NCBI RefSeq assembly: GCF_018860755.1
Contig: NZ_JAHKPW010000064.1
Location: 89,096 to 139,737, forward strand
Direction: 5' to 3'
Source: Colwellia sp. D2M02
GTDB lineage: Bacteria > Pseudomonadota > Gammaproteobacteria > Enterobacterales > Alteromonadaceae
DNA: 50,642 bases
The notes under the pieces: model-generated
The model's database searches: none
What the model was told of the DNA's origin: nothing
What the model saw: the letters and a program-made list of their open reading frames with translations, nothing else
Program-made: the position numbers and the translations under genes
In this document: piece by piece, positions 1 through 9,339 of the stretch
How the letters are laid out: the number at the start of each line of letters is the position of its first letter
Position numbering within the stretch: position 1 is the first letter of the stretch

Positions 1-18
1 TAAGCCGAGCTCAGGTTA
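1..18 (-). repeat. 18-bp dispersed imperfect palindrome, copy A
   Basis: On the minus strand this reads TAACCTGAGCTCGGCTTA. It differs at one position from the copy at 5044-5061 and matches the general form TAAYCTGANCYCRGMTTA seen again at 26968 and 29962. It lies 47 bp upstream of the YaiI-family start codon. Whether it is a binding site or a REP-like repeat cannot be decided here. Confidence 0.55.
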
Positions 19-65
19 ACTAATTTTATACCATCAGGTAATGCATAAATAAGGTCAATATAACA

Positions 66-512
66 ATGAAGATTTGGGTTGATGCGGACGCTTGTCCTGT
101 TGTAATCAAAGAAATTTTATTTAAAGCGGCTAATCGCACTAAAATTAGCACCACTTTAGTCGCTAACCATTATGTAAAAGTGCCTCCCTCTCCCTTTATT
201 AGTTTTATGCAAGTTAGTAGTGGCTTTGATGTTGCTGATGATGAAATTGTAAAAAAAGTAACCGCGGGAGATTTAGTGATCACAAGTGATATTCCGCTTG
301 CTGATGAAGTCATTGGTAACTCGGCTCTGGCCTTAAGCCCGCGTGGTGAGTTATTTACCAAAGAAAACATAAAGTCACGCTTAAACATTCGTGACTTTAT
401 GGATACTATGCGCGCCAGTGGCGTTAATACTGGAGGACCTGCGGCGCTGAGTCAAAGTGACCGTCAAACCTTTGCTAATCATTTAGATCGTATCATTACC
501 AAAAGCCAATAG
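66..512 (+). CDS. yaiI: YaiI/YqxD family protein (DUF188)
   Basis: A 148-residue protein whose start, [18 protein letters not shown], is the signature of the UPF0178/DUF188 family. The family is cytoplasmic, about 150 residues long, and has a PIN-like fold with conserved acidic residues near the N-terminus (here Asp6 and Asp8). Its biochemical role is not established. The glycine-rich [10 protein letters not shown] segment near residues 117-126 is also family-typical. It is a single gene, convergent with the ion channel gene. The family call is firm; no function is claimed. Confidence 0.9.
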   Translation: MKIWVDADACPVVIKEILFKAANRTKISTTLVANHYVKVPPSPFISFMQVSSGFDVADDEIVKKVTAGDLVITSDIPLADEVIGNSALALSPRGELFTKENIKSRLNIRDFMDTMRASGVNTGGPAALSQSDRQTFANHLDRIITKSQ

Positions 513-578
513 CGCCTGTAGAGCAAATAATACAAGCAAGTAACACAAGTAAATAACGCTATTACGCTCAACGTAACG

Positions 579-1433
579 TTAACGCGGCTCTTTAAGCCCA
601 TCAGTTGTTGTACTTTTTGCCACTAACAAGGCTTTAATTTCTGCGAGTTCGTGTTCTAGTTTTTCAATTTGAGCACGACTTGCAGGCTCAGCCCCTTCTG
701 GAGACTCGCCATGAAGTTCAGCACGATATAACTCATGCTCTTGTCCCATCACCTCTAACACGGTACCAACCATCATATTTAAAAAAATGAAAGCGGTTAA
801 AAAGATGAAAGTAAGGTAGAAAATCCAACTCATCGGATACACTGCCATGGTTTCATACATAACATCGGTCCAATCTTCAAATGTTGCCACACGAAATAGC
901 GTTAACATTGAGATAGAAACATCGCCCCACAATACTTCATTAATTCTATTAAAGAACATGCTGCCCATTGCGGCATAAATATAGAAAATAACAAACATTA
1001 ACAAAGCGATATAACCCATACGGGGTATTGCTTTGAGTAGTGCGTTAATCAGTATTCGCAGCTCAGGTATCATCGAAACTAAACGCAATACTCTGAAAAC
1101 ACGTAATAAACGTGCTAATAAAATGCCAGTTCCACCAGATGGAATTAAACTGCCAATGACTATAATAGTGTCGAAAATATTCCAACCATTTTTAAAGAAT
1201 TGTTTCTTTTGTGGATCTGCCAAGAAACGAATAGAGAGTTCTATAGTAAAGAAAATAGTTACGCCAACATCAAGCATTAATAAGATTGCCAATGCATTTT
1301 CACTAATACGGTGAGTCTTAGCGCCTATTAATAGCGCCGAAATAATAATGACGGCAATAACTAAAAACTGAAATACTTTACTGTTATTAACTCGAATGAG
1401 TTGCTGTTGCACACTCATAAGTACACTAGGCAT
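579..1433 (-). CDS. one-domain voltage-gated cation channel (ion transporter, NaChBac-like)
   Basis: A 284-residue six-helix channel subunit, expected to form tetramers in the inner membrane. Approximate helices: S1 20-37, S2 47-70, S3 86-97, S4 about 104-120, S5 140-161, S6 202-229. S4 carries Arg108, 111, 114 and 117 at three-residue spacing, the classic voltage sensor. The pore loop contains the filter TFEDWTD (184-190). The C-terminus (about 253-273) is a short heptad-like helix, as in the BacNav tetramerisation bundle. The filter has Asp at the positions equivalent to NavAb Ser178 and Met181, which favours Ca2+ over Na+ (inference). Its start overlaps the end of the upstream metallo-hydrolase gene by 8 bp, so the two are probably cotranscribed. 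Confidence 0.9.
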   Translation of the reverse strand: MPSVLMSVQQQLIRVNNSKVFQFLVIAVIIISALLIGAKTHRISENALAILLMLDVGVTIFFTIELSIRFLADPQKKQFFKNGWNIFDTIIVIGSLIPSGGTGILLARLLRVFRVLRLVSMIPELRILINALLKAIPRMGYIALLMFVIFYIYAAMGSMFFNRINEVLWGDVSISMLTLFRVATFEDWTDVMYETMAVYPMSWIFYLTFIFLTAFIFLNMMVGTVLEVMGQEHELYRAELHGESPEGAEPASRAQIEKLEHELAEIKALLVAKSTTTDGLKEPR

Positions 1434-2118
1434 GAGTTTGTCCTTTTACTTGGCTATTTACCGCACGATCACTAACATGAGGGTTTGTTAGGCGTTCATG
1501 ACCAAAGGTGCTCATAGGTCCGTGACCGGGAATAAAGCGAACATCATCACCTAAGGGAAACAAGTTATGACGAATAGAGTGAACTAACGTGGCATGATCC
1601 CCTCGAGGAAAATCAGTACGGCCAATTGAGCCACTAAATAACACATCGCCTACTTGGGCTAACTTAGATTGACGATGAAAGAAAACGACATGTCCTGGGG
1701 TATGCCCAGGACAAAAATACACTTCAAGGGTAATATTGCCAAAGCTTACGGTATCATTTTGTGATAAAAAACGATTTGGCGTAAAAGGCTGAGCATAAGA
1801 AAATGCCGTACCAAATTGCATTTTTTGTTGCTCAACAATGTCGATCCAAAATTGATCGGCTTTATGGGGACCTTCTATAGCTACATTATAGTGTGCCGCG
1901 AGTGCCGTAGTAGCACCCGCATGATCAATGTGTGCATGGGTTAACAATATTTTCTCTAATGTTAATTTATGACGAGTAATGGCAGCAATGATTTTTTCAA
2001 TATCACCACCAGGATCAACGACAGCCGCTTTTTTCGTTTCATTACACCAAAATAATGTGCAATTTTGCGCAAAAGGTGTAACCGGAATAATTTCAAAATT
2101 TAGAGTATTTTCTGACAT
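1426..2118 (-). CDS. MBL-fold metallo-hydrolase, YcbL/GloB-like
   Basis: A 230-residue cytoplasmic metallo-beta-lactamase-fold enzyme. The metal-binding motif HAHIDHAG gives His61, His63, Asp65 and His66. A second His lies in CPGHTPGH, the bridging Asp in VGDVLFSGSIGRTD, and the last His in FIPGHGP. This is the compact glyoxalase-II-like YcbL subgroup, without the C-terminal extension of classical GloB. The likely substrate is a thioester such as S-lactoylglutathione (family knowledge). The gene is divergent from the NSS transporter and overlaps the ion channel gene downstream. Confidence 0.9.
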   Translation of the reverse strand: MSENTLNFEIIPVTPFAQNCTLFWCNETKKAAVVDPGGDIEKIIAAITRHKLTLEKILLTHAHIDHAGATTALAAHYNVAIEGPHKADQFWIDIVEQQKMQFGTAFSYAQPFTPNRFLSQNDTVSFGNITLEVYFCPGHTPGHVVFFHRQSKLAQVGDVLFSGSIGRTDFPRGDHATLVHSIRHNLFPLGDDVRFIPGHGPMSTFGHERLTNPHVSDRAVNSQVKGQTHA

Positions 2119-2315
2119 AAGGGTTTTATATAGCTACATGAAAACAGGACAAGGTTAACCGTACATGCACGGCAACGGGCTAGGATTGTATCATAAATTT
2201 ATTTCACCAAATTACGAGTAAAATGTAACAAAACTAAAAAAAACTTCCCCTGCGTCTTTTATCTCGGTAAGCTTTGCCAAAATTTAACATCTACTGAGTA
2301 ATTTAGTTAATTTCT

Positions 2316-3659
2316 ATGGCTTCCACTACAACTCGCGACTCTTTTCATTCTCGCCTTGGTTTTATTCTTGCTGCCGCAGGAGCTGCTATTGGTTTAGGTA
2401 ATATTTGGGGCTTTCCAACCCAAGCTGCAAATAACGGCGGTGGTGCCTTTTTAGTGGTTTACCTTATTGTCACTTTTTTACTTGCACTGCCAGCACTTTA
2501 TGCAGAAATTTATATTGGTAACCAAGCGCAAACTAACCCTGTTTCAGCACTAACTAAAGCTTGTGGCGAGCGCTTTAAAAAAATAGGTCATGGTGCCGGT
2601 ATTATTGGCATTATTGGCGCTATTATGATGCTAAGTTTTTACACTATTGTTGCAGGCTGGATGTTAGCGCATGCATTGGCCTCAATTGCACAACTACTCG
2701 GCTTAGCTGATATTGCTCAATGGTTATCAACCTCAAGTACATTACGTAATATTGTTTTTACCCCTATTTTTATCGTGCTAAGTGCTACCATTGTTCATCA
2801 AGGTGTACATGGCGGTATTGAACGTTGGTCTGCCAGACTGATGCCATTACTGCTTGTTATGCTACTTGGCTTAATTGTTTATATTTTACAACAAGACGGC
2901 GCTCAAACAGGTTTAACTTTATACTTACAACCTGATTTCAGCCAAATAACAGAGCCAACATTAATTGTCTCGGCAATGGGACAAGCTTTTTTCTCACTTG
3001 CTATTGGCGTTGGTGCAATGATGGCTTACGGCTCTTACATTCCTAAAGACAAAAACCTCGGTGGCTTAGTTATTTCAATAACGTTGCTCGATACTTTTAT
3101 CGCTTTTATTGCTGGACTATTAATTATACCGGCATTATTTGTTGCTCAGCATGGCGGGCAAGAGGTTTTCGCTGATGGTAAGCTAATTGGCAAAGCACAA
3201 TTAATTTTTAATATTTTACCGACCCTATTTAGCTCAATGGGCACAGGTGGTTTATTAGTGTCTTTTGCCTTTTTTGCGCTATTAGCTATTGCCGCATTAA
3301 CTTCGACTATTTCTTCAACAGAGCTTCCGGTAGCGTATTTAGTTGAAGATAAGCAGATGAACCGTAAACGCGCAACATGGATAATTTCGACGATTGTTTT
3401 TGTCGCAAGCATGCTACTCATTGCATTTTTCGATCAACTCTTTGGCTTAGTGATTCAAATATTAACGACAATATTACAGCCTTTAATGTCGCTATTTTAC
3501 TTCATTGTGGTTGGCTGGATTTGGCAACGCGGTAATAAACTCACCAATTTAGCAACGCTTAAAGCACAACCTAAACTGAAACTATTAGGGTTTTACCTAC
3601 GCTTTATTTGTCCGGTATTACTACTCATTGTTTTTGTGCACGTTGCTTTTCAACAATAA
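2316..3659 (+). CDS. sodium-dependent transporter, NSS/SNF family
   Basis: A 447-residue polytopic inner-membrane protein with about 11-12 hydrophobic helices. The N-terminal segment with GAAIGLGNIWGFPTQAANNGGGAF (residues about 19-42) is the conserved unwound TM1 region that binds Na+ and substrate in LeuT-like transporters. The FFSLAIGVGAMMAYGSY segment matches TM6. The bacterial branch of this family moves amino acids or related small solutes with Na+. The substrate cannot be predicted from this sequence. It is monocistronic, followed by the hairpin at 3671-3702. Confidence 0.92.
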   Translation: MASTTTRDSFHSRLGFILAAAGAAIGLGNIWGFPTQAANNGGGAFLVVYLIVTFLLALPALYAEIYIGNQAQTNPVSALTKACGERFKKIGHGAGIIGIIGAIMMLSFYTIVAGWMLAHALASIAQLLGLADIAQWLSTSSTLRNIVFTPIFIVLSATIVHQGVHGGIERWSARLMPLLLVMLLGLIVYILQQDGAQTGLTLYLQPDFSQITEPTLIVSAMGQAFFSLAIGVGAMMAYGSYIPKDKNLGGLVISITLLDTFIAFIAGLLIIPALFVAQHGGQEVFADGKLIGKAQLIFNILPTLFSSMGTGGLLVSFAFFALLAIAALTSTISSTELPVAYLVEDKQMNRKRATWIISTIVFVASMLLIAFFDQLFGLVIQILTTILQPLMSLFYFIVVGWIWQRGNKLTNLATLKAQPKLKLLGFYLRFICPVLLLIVFVHVAFQQ

Positions 3660-3670
3660 GATTAACAATA

Positions 3671-3702
3671 CTGATAACCGCTATAAATTTAGCGGTTATC
3701 AG
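3671..3702. terminator. perfect 13-bp hairpin after NSS transporter gene
   Basis: CTGATAACCGCTA (3671-3683) and its exact reverse complement (3690-3702) enclose a 6-nt loop, 12 bp after the transporter stop codon. No T-run follows, so it is either a weak intrinsic terminator or an mRNA 3'-end stabilising hairpin. Confidence 0.55.
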
Positions 3703-3820
3703 TAATAGTCACCCAAAGGCTCTTTGAGCAAAGTATCGCTAGATATAAGCCCAGATATAATTACAATACTCATTTATTTAATATAAATGACAAGCTCTTA
3801 ATTTTACTCCAAGGATAGAA

Positions 3821-4450
3821 ATGAAATCTCTCAAAACAATACTTATTACATCACTAAGTTGTTTATCACTTAACGCCTTTGCCAACAATGCAAATCAATT
3901 TACGTACTTTGGTGTTAGCTTACAAAATAGTAGTTACGATGATATCAATTTTCACCCTCAAGTTGATACTAGCGCTTTATCACCGCTTGAATACCACGAA
4001 AGCACCTCAAAAACGGGTTGGAAGCTATTTGCAGGTCATCAATTTAATCGCTACCTTGCAGTAGAAGGTGCTTTAGCATCATTTGGGAGCGCTAATTTCT
4101 CAGTTACCGAAGAACAAGCAAATGGCACCATGAAAACACTTCACCAAGGTAGCTTTGATACAATGGGTCTTGATATACGAGCAGTCGGCACCTACCCAAT
4201 AACAGACAATTTATTTTTAAAAGCACATTTAGGTGCCTTATTATGGGATAACGATTTTACTTTTTTAACTAACAGCTCCAACGAGCTTGATACTCAAAAA
4301 AAGTCAGATACCGGTGTATCTCTCACAACAGGGTTAGGTATTGCATACGCCTTTAATAATTCTGTGGCTCTTTCATTAGATTATGAAACTACAGAAATAG
4401 CTCATATTGCCACAAAAAACTTAGGCCTATCTGTACTTTTTCGCTTTTAG
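3821..4450 (+). CDS. outer-membrane beta-barrel protein (OmpA/OmpW-like porin family)
   Basis: A 209-residue exported protein. The N-terminus MKSLKTILITSLSCLSLNAFA is a Sec signal peptide, probably cleaved after AFA (residue 21). The mature part has alternating polar/hydrophobic strands such as FTYFGVSLQNSSY, TGWKLFAGHQFNRYLAVEGAL and DTGVSLTTGLGIAYAF, and ends in LGLSVLFRF. A terminal Phe is the outer-membrane protein signal for the BAM complex. The size fits an eight-stranded barrel. A good ribosome-binding sequence (CCAAGGATAG) precedes the ATG. Substrate or partner unknown. Confidence 0.8.
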   Translation: MKSLKTILITSLSCLSLNAFANNANQFTYFGVSLQNSSYDDINFHPQVDTSALSPLEYHESTSKTGWKLFAGHQFNRYLAVEGALASFGSANFSVTEEQANGTMKTLHQGSFDTMGLDIRAVGTYPITDNLFLKAHLGALLWDNDFTFLTNSSNELDTQKKSDTGVSLTTGLGIAYAFNNSVALSLDYETTEIAHIATKNLGLSVLFRF

Positions 4451-4657
4451 TTCATATGATTAAATGGTTGGAAATCGAGCTCATTATATGAGTGAAGTAG
4501 CATAATTTTAGAGGGTGTATCTTAAATAATAGGGATTGTGTATTTATCTTAATGCAAAACACAAAAACGTAATGTACGCCCTGCTATGAATTCAATCAAA
4601 CATAAACTAATAATTACCGAGCCAATGAATTAAACGGATGAAGAGAATAAGGACATT

Positions 4658-4978
4658 ATGAACATTAAAGCATACATCGACTATTTTAATGAAATTAAAA
4701 GCTTACCTCGAGATCAACAATTTTCATTACTATTACAAGCACGTAATGACGTTATCGATAACACGGTGATAAACCCATTTACGTTAATTACTTTTGCTTT
4801 TCCTATTTTCTTTATTGCCTTGCTCAATACCGCCACTTACTTACTTTGGGGCTATTCTATTGTGCTAATGGTTATCGCTGTATTTATCGCTTTACTGATT
4901 TCAAGAGTGGTTACTAATGAGGTTTTAGATACGCTATTACTGAAAAGCTTAAAGCAAGTATTAGCTAAAAATTCGTAA
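4658..4978 (+). CDS. small two-helix inner-membrane protein, unknown function
   Basis: A 106-residue protein I do not recognise. The first 40 residues are soluble and mixed charged (KAYIDYFNEIKSLPRDQQ). Two hydrophobic helices follow at about 41-64 (NPFTLITFAFPIFFIALLNTATYLL) and 67-86, then a short tail, LLLKSLKQVLAKNS. An AAGGACATT ribosome-binding sequence sits just upstream of the ATG. A clear intrinsic terminator follows immediately at 4981, which supports a real, separately transcribed gene. Confidence 0.65.
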   Translation: MNIKAYIDYFNEIKSLPRDQQFSLLLQARNDVIDNTVINPFTLITFAFPIFFIALLNTATYLLWGYSIVLMVIAVFIALLISRVVTNEVLDTLLLKSLKQVLAKNS

Positions 4979-4980
4979 TA

Positions 4981-5017
4981 AAAAATCCTGCAGGCAAATG
5001 CGTGCAGGATTTTTTAT
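4981..5017. terminator. intrinsic terminator, probably bidirectional
   Basis: A hairpin with arms AATCCTGCA/TGCAGGATT is flanked by A-rich sequence on the left and a T-run on the right, directly after the stop codon of the small membrane protein gene. The A-run also gives a T-run on the minus strand, so it may also stop transcription from the M28 peptidase gene. Confidence 0.85.
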
Positions 5018-5043
5018 TTATCAATGTAACAATAAGTGCTAGC

Positions 5044-5061
5044 TAACCTGATCTCGGCTTA
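5044..5061 (+). repeat. 18-bp dispersed imperfect palindrome, copy B
   Basis: TAACCTGATCTCGGCTTA, one mismatch from copy A (1-18, opposite strand). It lies between the terminator at 4981-5017 and the end of the convergent M28 peptidase gene, so a promoter role is unlikely for this copy. Confidence 0.55.
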
Positions 5062-5107
5062 AAAAATGGTTTCTCTAGCAGCTATTTTACTAACTTCTTC
5101 GTTAAAT

Positions 5108-6730
5108 TTAACGTTTAAATTCAGAAGTTTTACTCCATTGTGGCCATTGACCGTTATTTGATAACACATAACCGATATCAAAGAATAACTGCATATCTTC
5201 TACAGCCCCAGACAAGTCCCAATCACTTGAGTACTCATCACATAAACCGTGGTAGCATTTGGCTAACTTAGCATCTAAAGTTTTTCTTAGCTCTGCAGTT
5301 TTTGCATCTGCCGCTTGTTTACCACCTTTTGCATACAATGCTGGAATACCAACACTGGCAAAGGCAAAGTGATCTGAGCGGTAATAAATGCCACTGGCTG
5401 GACGAGGATCACCTGAAATAATACGGTTTTGCTTTTTAGCCGCTTTAGTTAAGTAATTATCAAGCTCTGATTGACCTAAACCATAAACAGCGACATCTTT
5501 ACTACGACCATTAACATTTAACGCATCCATATTAATATTAGCTACCGTTTTCTTCGGCGCTATTACTGGGTTAGCTGCATAAAATTTAGAGCCAAGTAAG
5601 CCTTGTTCTTCTGCTGTTACCGCTAAAAAGGTAATTGAACGCTCAGGCAGTTTATCGAGTTTAGTAAACGCTTCGGCCACTTCAATTAATGCCGCAGTAC
5701 CAGTGGCATTATCAACTGCGCCATTGTAAATTTGATCGCCCTTTTTACTCAAATCTGTGCCTAAGTGATCCCAATGCGCGGTATAAATGATATGTTCATC
5801 TGCTTTTTTACTGCCCGGTAAAGTGGCAATAAAGTTATTAGATATTGACTTTTTAATGGTGTTTTTTACCGTAACAGAGGCTGTTAAATTGCCCATATCA
5901 ACGTTATATCCACCTTGAGCCGCCTTTACTTTCGCTTGTTCGAAATTCAAACCTGCTTTAGCAAATAACTCTGTGGCAACTTCACTATTAATCCAACCTT
6001 CAACAGCAACACGACCTTTATTTAAATCATCACGTTGAAAACCAAACTGTGGACCAGACCAAGAATTTCTTACCACATCCCAACCGTATGACGCCGGAGC
6101 AGTTTCGTGGATAACAATAGCGCCTTCTGCGCCTTGACGGCTGGCTTCTTCATACTTATAAGTCCAGCGACCGTAATAAGTCATAGCATTACCGGTAAAT
6201 AAGTCCGGGTTTTGTGTAGCATAACCAGGATCATTAACTAGCATGACCACGGTTTTACCTTTAACATCTAAGCCTTCATAATCATTCCAGTTGTATTCTG
6301 GCGCATTAATACCGTAACCAACAAATACTAAATCAGAGTTTTTCAATTCAGATAAGGTTGTAATACGGCTGCTGCCCATCACCATATCAGTTTTGTACTG
6401 GTAATCTTTACCACCAATACTTAATACCATTTCAGGTGAGGCTTCAATTGAGACTAACGGTACTTCTTGTAAAAAGCTGTCACCATTGCCTGGCTTAAAA
6501 CCAATCGCTTTGAACTGCTCAGTTAAGTAGTTAAGCGTTAATGTTTCACCTTCACTTGACGGCGCTCTGCCACCAAACTTATCTGAAGATAACACTTGAA
6601 CATGTTCGGTTAGTTGCTCAGCATTAATGCTGTTGTAGCTTTTTTCAAAAGAGTTTGCCGATACTGTGCCTGACATAACAGCGATGAACGCAGTTGTGCC
6701 AACCAGTAGTGAATTTTTAAGTTTATTCAT
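5108..6730 (-). CDS. secreted M28 family metallopeptidase with PA insert
   Basis: A zinc aminopeptidase-like exopeptidase, 540 residues. I start it at the ATG at 6730 (MNKLKNSLLVG), because this gives a proper signal peptide cleaved near VSANS. The open frame continues 29 codons upstream without signal character. A PA-like lid domain lies at about 110-240. Catalytic and metal residues follow M28 order: TAHWDHLG (~318), GAVDNATGTA (Asp, ~336), TAEEQGLLGS (Glu pair, ~372), NMDALN (Asp, ~400) and YRSDHFAF (His, ~453). It is expected in the periplasm or outside the cell, in peptide scavenging. Single gene. Confidence 0.9.
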   Translation of the reverse strand: MNKLKNSLLVGTTAFIAVMSGTVSANSFEKSYNSINAEQLTEHVQVLSSDKFGGRAPSSEGETLTLNYLTEQFKAIGFKPGNGDSFLQEVPLVSIEASPEMVLSIGGKDYQYKTDMVMGSSRITTLSELKNSDLVFVGYGINAPEYNWNDYEGLDVKGKTVVMLVNDPGYATQNPDLFTGNAMTYYGRWTYKYEEASRQGAEGAIVIHETAPASYGWDVVRNSWSGPQFGFQRDDLNKGRVAVEGWINSEVATELFAKAGLNFEQAKVKAAQGGYNVDMGNLTASVTVKNTIKKSISNNFIATLPGSKKADEHIIYTAHWDHLGTDLSKKGDQIYNGAVDNATGTAALIEVAEAFTKLDKLPERSITFLAVTAEEQGLLGSKFYAANPVIAPKKTVANINMDALNVNGRSKDVAVYGLGQSELDNYLTKAAKKQNRIISGDPRPASGIYYRSDHFAFASVGIPALYAKGGKQAADAKTAELRKTLDAKLAKCYHGLCDEYSSDWDLSGAVEDMQLFFDIGYVLSNNGQWPQWSKTSEFKR

Positions 6731-6838
6731 TGTTATAATACTTTCTCGATAAATCAGACGAAACAGTATAAAACGTCTAGTGTAAGTTAACCAGTATGTT
6801 TTTAAGCTTGTCGTCAAAGCTAGTAAGTTCAGCAGGTG

Positions 6839-8215
6839 TTAATCACCCTGACTCAGCTTAGCCAGTTTTAACTCAGAACTTTTGCTATTCTTTGGTGTCA
6901 ACTCAACCTTTTCTATTTTTTCAAAGCGGTTGGAAATTTTATTCGCTGAAGTATGAATTTGCTGCACATCAACCGCTGCTTGGTCTATATGTTTCGCTAA
7001 ATTGGCAAAGCGACTTTTAAAACGGCTAAAATCTTGCCCTAAGTCAGATAAGTGTGCTTGAATAATATGAATTTGTTGACGCGTGGCTTCATCTTTTAAC
7101 ACCGACCTTGCGGTAGTAAGTATAGCCATTAACGTAGTTGGCGATGCCATCCATACGCGTTTTTTATTCGCGTATTCTACTAAGTCAGCTTGATGACCGT
7201 GAATTTCAGCAAAAATAGCTTCTGCGGGAATAAACATAATGGCGCCATCAGCCGTTTCATTATCAATTAAATATTTATCACTAATGTCATTAATATGCTT
7301 TTTAATATCAAGTTTAAACTGACGCATTGCAACTTTTCGATCTAACTCCGCAACCTCTAAGTCCATCATTTTACGGTAACTTTCAAGGGGGAATTTAGAG
7401 TCCACTACCACGTTACCAGTAGGCTTTGGTAAAAATAATACGCAATCGGCAATTTTCCCATTTGATAAAGTGTGCTGTAATTTAAAGCTTTGCTCAGGCA
7501 GTACATTGCGAATCAAGCTATTAAGTTGCACTTCACCAAAAGCACCGCGCGAGCGTTTATCGTTTAGCACTTCTTGTAAACTCACGACATTACTTGAAAG
7601 CTCTGTAATTTTTTTCTGGGCGTCATCAATCAAAGCCAAACGCTGCAGAATATCACTAAAGGTTTTTGTGGTTTTTTCAAAACCTTCACTTAAGCGTTTT
7701 TCTACTTGACCGCTAATTTCTTGTAAACGCTTGTCGGTTGACTCGGTAAGACTATCAATACGTTTTGTCATTTGTTCGCTACTTTGGCTTAATGACTTTG
7801 CTAATTCTTCGCGATTGGTTTGTGTTGCGCTATTAAGGTGTTGTAATAACTGGTCAAGCGATTGATTTTGATTTTGGTTCAGTTGATCTTTTTGCTCACT
7901 AAACTGGCGTAATAGCTTAATGCGTAAATCAGCCATTTGTTGCTCAAAAGTATTCGCTAATTGCAACTTTTGCTTTTCTTGAATTTGTACAAGCTGTTGT
8001 AAAAAATTAGCTTCGGCGCTTTGTCCATATTGTTTAACTAACTCAAGACAATTGAGTTGTTGTTGGTTATATAACGCTATTAGCTCATTACGTTGCCTAC
8101 TTTGTTTGATGAGCACTGTGCAAAGTAACACAATGGATAATATAAAAAATAATGCGCAAAACAAGAATGGTGATAAAGGGGAGCTCAATAATTGCTGCAT
8201 AACAGAAGATGTCAT
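6839..8215 (-). CDS. rmuC: DNA recombination protein RmuC
   Basis: A 458-residue RmuC homologue. An N-terminal membrane anchor (about 14-36, SPFLFCALFFILSIVLLCTVL) is followed by a long Gln-rich coiled coil (about 40-210) and the conserved RmuC domain (about 215-420) with RGAFGEVQL, VVDSKFPLESY, PAEAIFAEI and ASPTTLMAIL. RmuC limits inversions between short inverted repeats and has a PD-(D/E)XK-like nuclease fold; the DSKFP and AEAIFAEI segments belong to that core. It is a single gene between the M28 peptidase and nudC. Length matches the family. Confidence 0.95.
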   Translation of the reverse strand: MTSSVMQQLLSSPLSPFLFCALFFILSIVLLCTVLIKQSRQRNELIALYNQQQLNCLELVKQYGQSAEANFLQQLVQIQEKQKLQLANTFEQQMADLRIKLLRQFSEQKDQLNQNQNQSLDQLLQHLNSATQTNREELAKSLSQSSEQMTKRIDSLTESTDKRLQEISGQVEKRLSEGFEKTTKTFSDILQRLALIDDAQKKITELSSNVVSLQEVLNDKRSRGAFGEVQLNSLIRNVLPEQSFKLQHTLSNGKIADCVLFLPKPTGNVVVDSKFPLESYRKMMDLEVAELDRKVAMRQFKLDIKKHINDISDKYLIDNETADGAIMFIPAEAIFAEIHGHQADLVEYANKKRVWMASPTTLMAILTTARSVLKDEATRQQIHIIQAHLSDLGQDFSRFKSRFANLAKHIDQAAVDVQQIHTSANKISNRFEKIEKVELTPKNSKSSELKLAKLSQGD

Positions 8216-8367
8216 GATTTGATCCTATATAGAAGAAAGTACGCAGTGCTTAATGGGTAACGTTAATTAACAACAAAAAGCACTGTATTTATTAACAGTA
8301 TCAAATTTTAAACTGAGATAATAGCAATTTGTCATCACCACTCTCACTTACTCCTCATGAAATTACA

Positions 8368-9339
8368 TTAATATTGACCTATTTTTTTATTTTTCCAAGC
8401 ATGAATTAAGTAGGATGAAATAGAATCTCGACTGCCGGTTTGAACATTATCGAGCTGTTCTCGGGAAAACCATTGGCAATCTTCTAAATCATCTTCACTA
8501 ATATCTATTGCTGTTGATGTCGCAACGGCTGTAAAACCGAGCATAATAGAAGCAGGAAAAGGCCAAGGCTGTGAGGTAATATATTGTGGGTTGCTAACCA
8601 CAACCTTTGTTTCTTCGCCAACCTCTCTAATAACCGCTTCTTCTAGGGTCTCACCAGGGTCAACAAAGCCTGCCAGCGTTGAATACATGCCAGCTTTCCA
8701 GCTTGCTTGTCGCCCCAACAAACAGCGGGCAACACCATCAGAAAATTGATGTTCAACAAGCATAATAACCGCAGGATCCGTACGAGGGAATGACATATTA
8801 CGACACTCACTACAGCGCCGCGCGTGTCCCGCCTCTGTTGAACGACTGATATTACCGCACTTTCCGCAATATTGATGAGTGTTATGCCAGTGTATTAACG
8901 CCTTTGCTAACGCTTGAATGGCGGCATCAGTAGCAGATAAATTAGCGGTAACTTGTCTTAATGATTGCCATTGTCCTAATACAGCTAAGCTGTCTTGTGT
9001 TGAAAAATGTAAACTCTGTAAATTAACAGCGAAAAAAGACTGATCGGACTCTTTGACTATATTGCTAGCTCTACTGCTACCAGCACTGCTGTTTACACTG
9101 CTACCCGCATTAGTATCAATTTTTTTCCCTAAATAAATGCAACTACTCAGAGATAAGTTACTGAGTTGCTGTTGAGTTAAATATACCGCTTTGGTGCTAT
9201 TTTCGTCGCAGCTAAAAAGCCCCATATCATTATTTACAATACAAAATAAGGTATTAGGATGATTGAATTGAGCTGTTAACCAGCGCTTATTTTTACGTTG
9301 ATTAGTACACCTATCAAGAGGCATATTGCTATATATCAT
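8368..9339 (-). CDS. nudC: NAD(+)/NADH diphosphatase NudC
   Basis: A 323-residue Nudix hydrolase that cleaves NAD(H) to NMN(H) and AMP and removes NAD caps from RNA (family knowledge). A Cys4 zinc ribbon (CGKCG...CSEC) precedes the catalytic domain. The Nudix box is GFVDPGETLEEAVIREVGEE followed by TKV. The NudC-specific motif SQPWPFPAS lies downstream. The N-terminal domain is longer than in E. coli, with a Ser-rich stretch (NTNAGSSVNSSAGSS). Its start overlaps the end of the HxlR-type regulator gene by 11 bp, so the two are translationally linked. Confidence 0.95.
   Translation of the reverse strand: MIYSNMPLDRCTNQRKNKRWLTAQFNHPNTLFCIVNNDMGLFSCDENSTKAVYLTQQQLSNLSLSSCIYLGKKIDTNAGSSVNSSAGSSRASNIVKESDQSFFAVNLQSLHFSTQDSLAVLGQWQSLRQVTANLSATDAAIQALAKALIHWHNTHQYCGKCGNISRSTEAGHARRCSECRNMSFPRTDPAVIMLVEHQFSDGVARCLLGRQASWKAGMYSTLAGFVDPGETLEEAVIREVGEETKVVVSNPQYITSQPWPFPASIMLGFTAVATSTAIDISEDDLEDCQWFSREQLDNVQTGSRDSISSYLIHAWKNKKIGQY

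Noticed and set aside
6731-6817. Longer N-terminus for the M28 peptidase
   Set aside because: The extra 29 residues would mask the signal peptide that begins at 6730.
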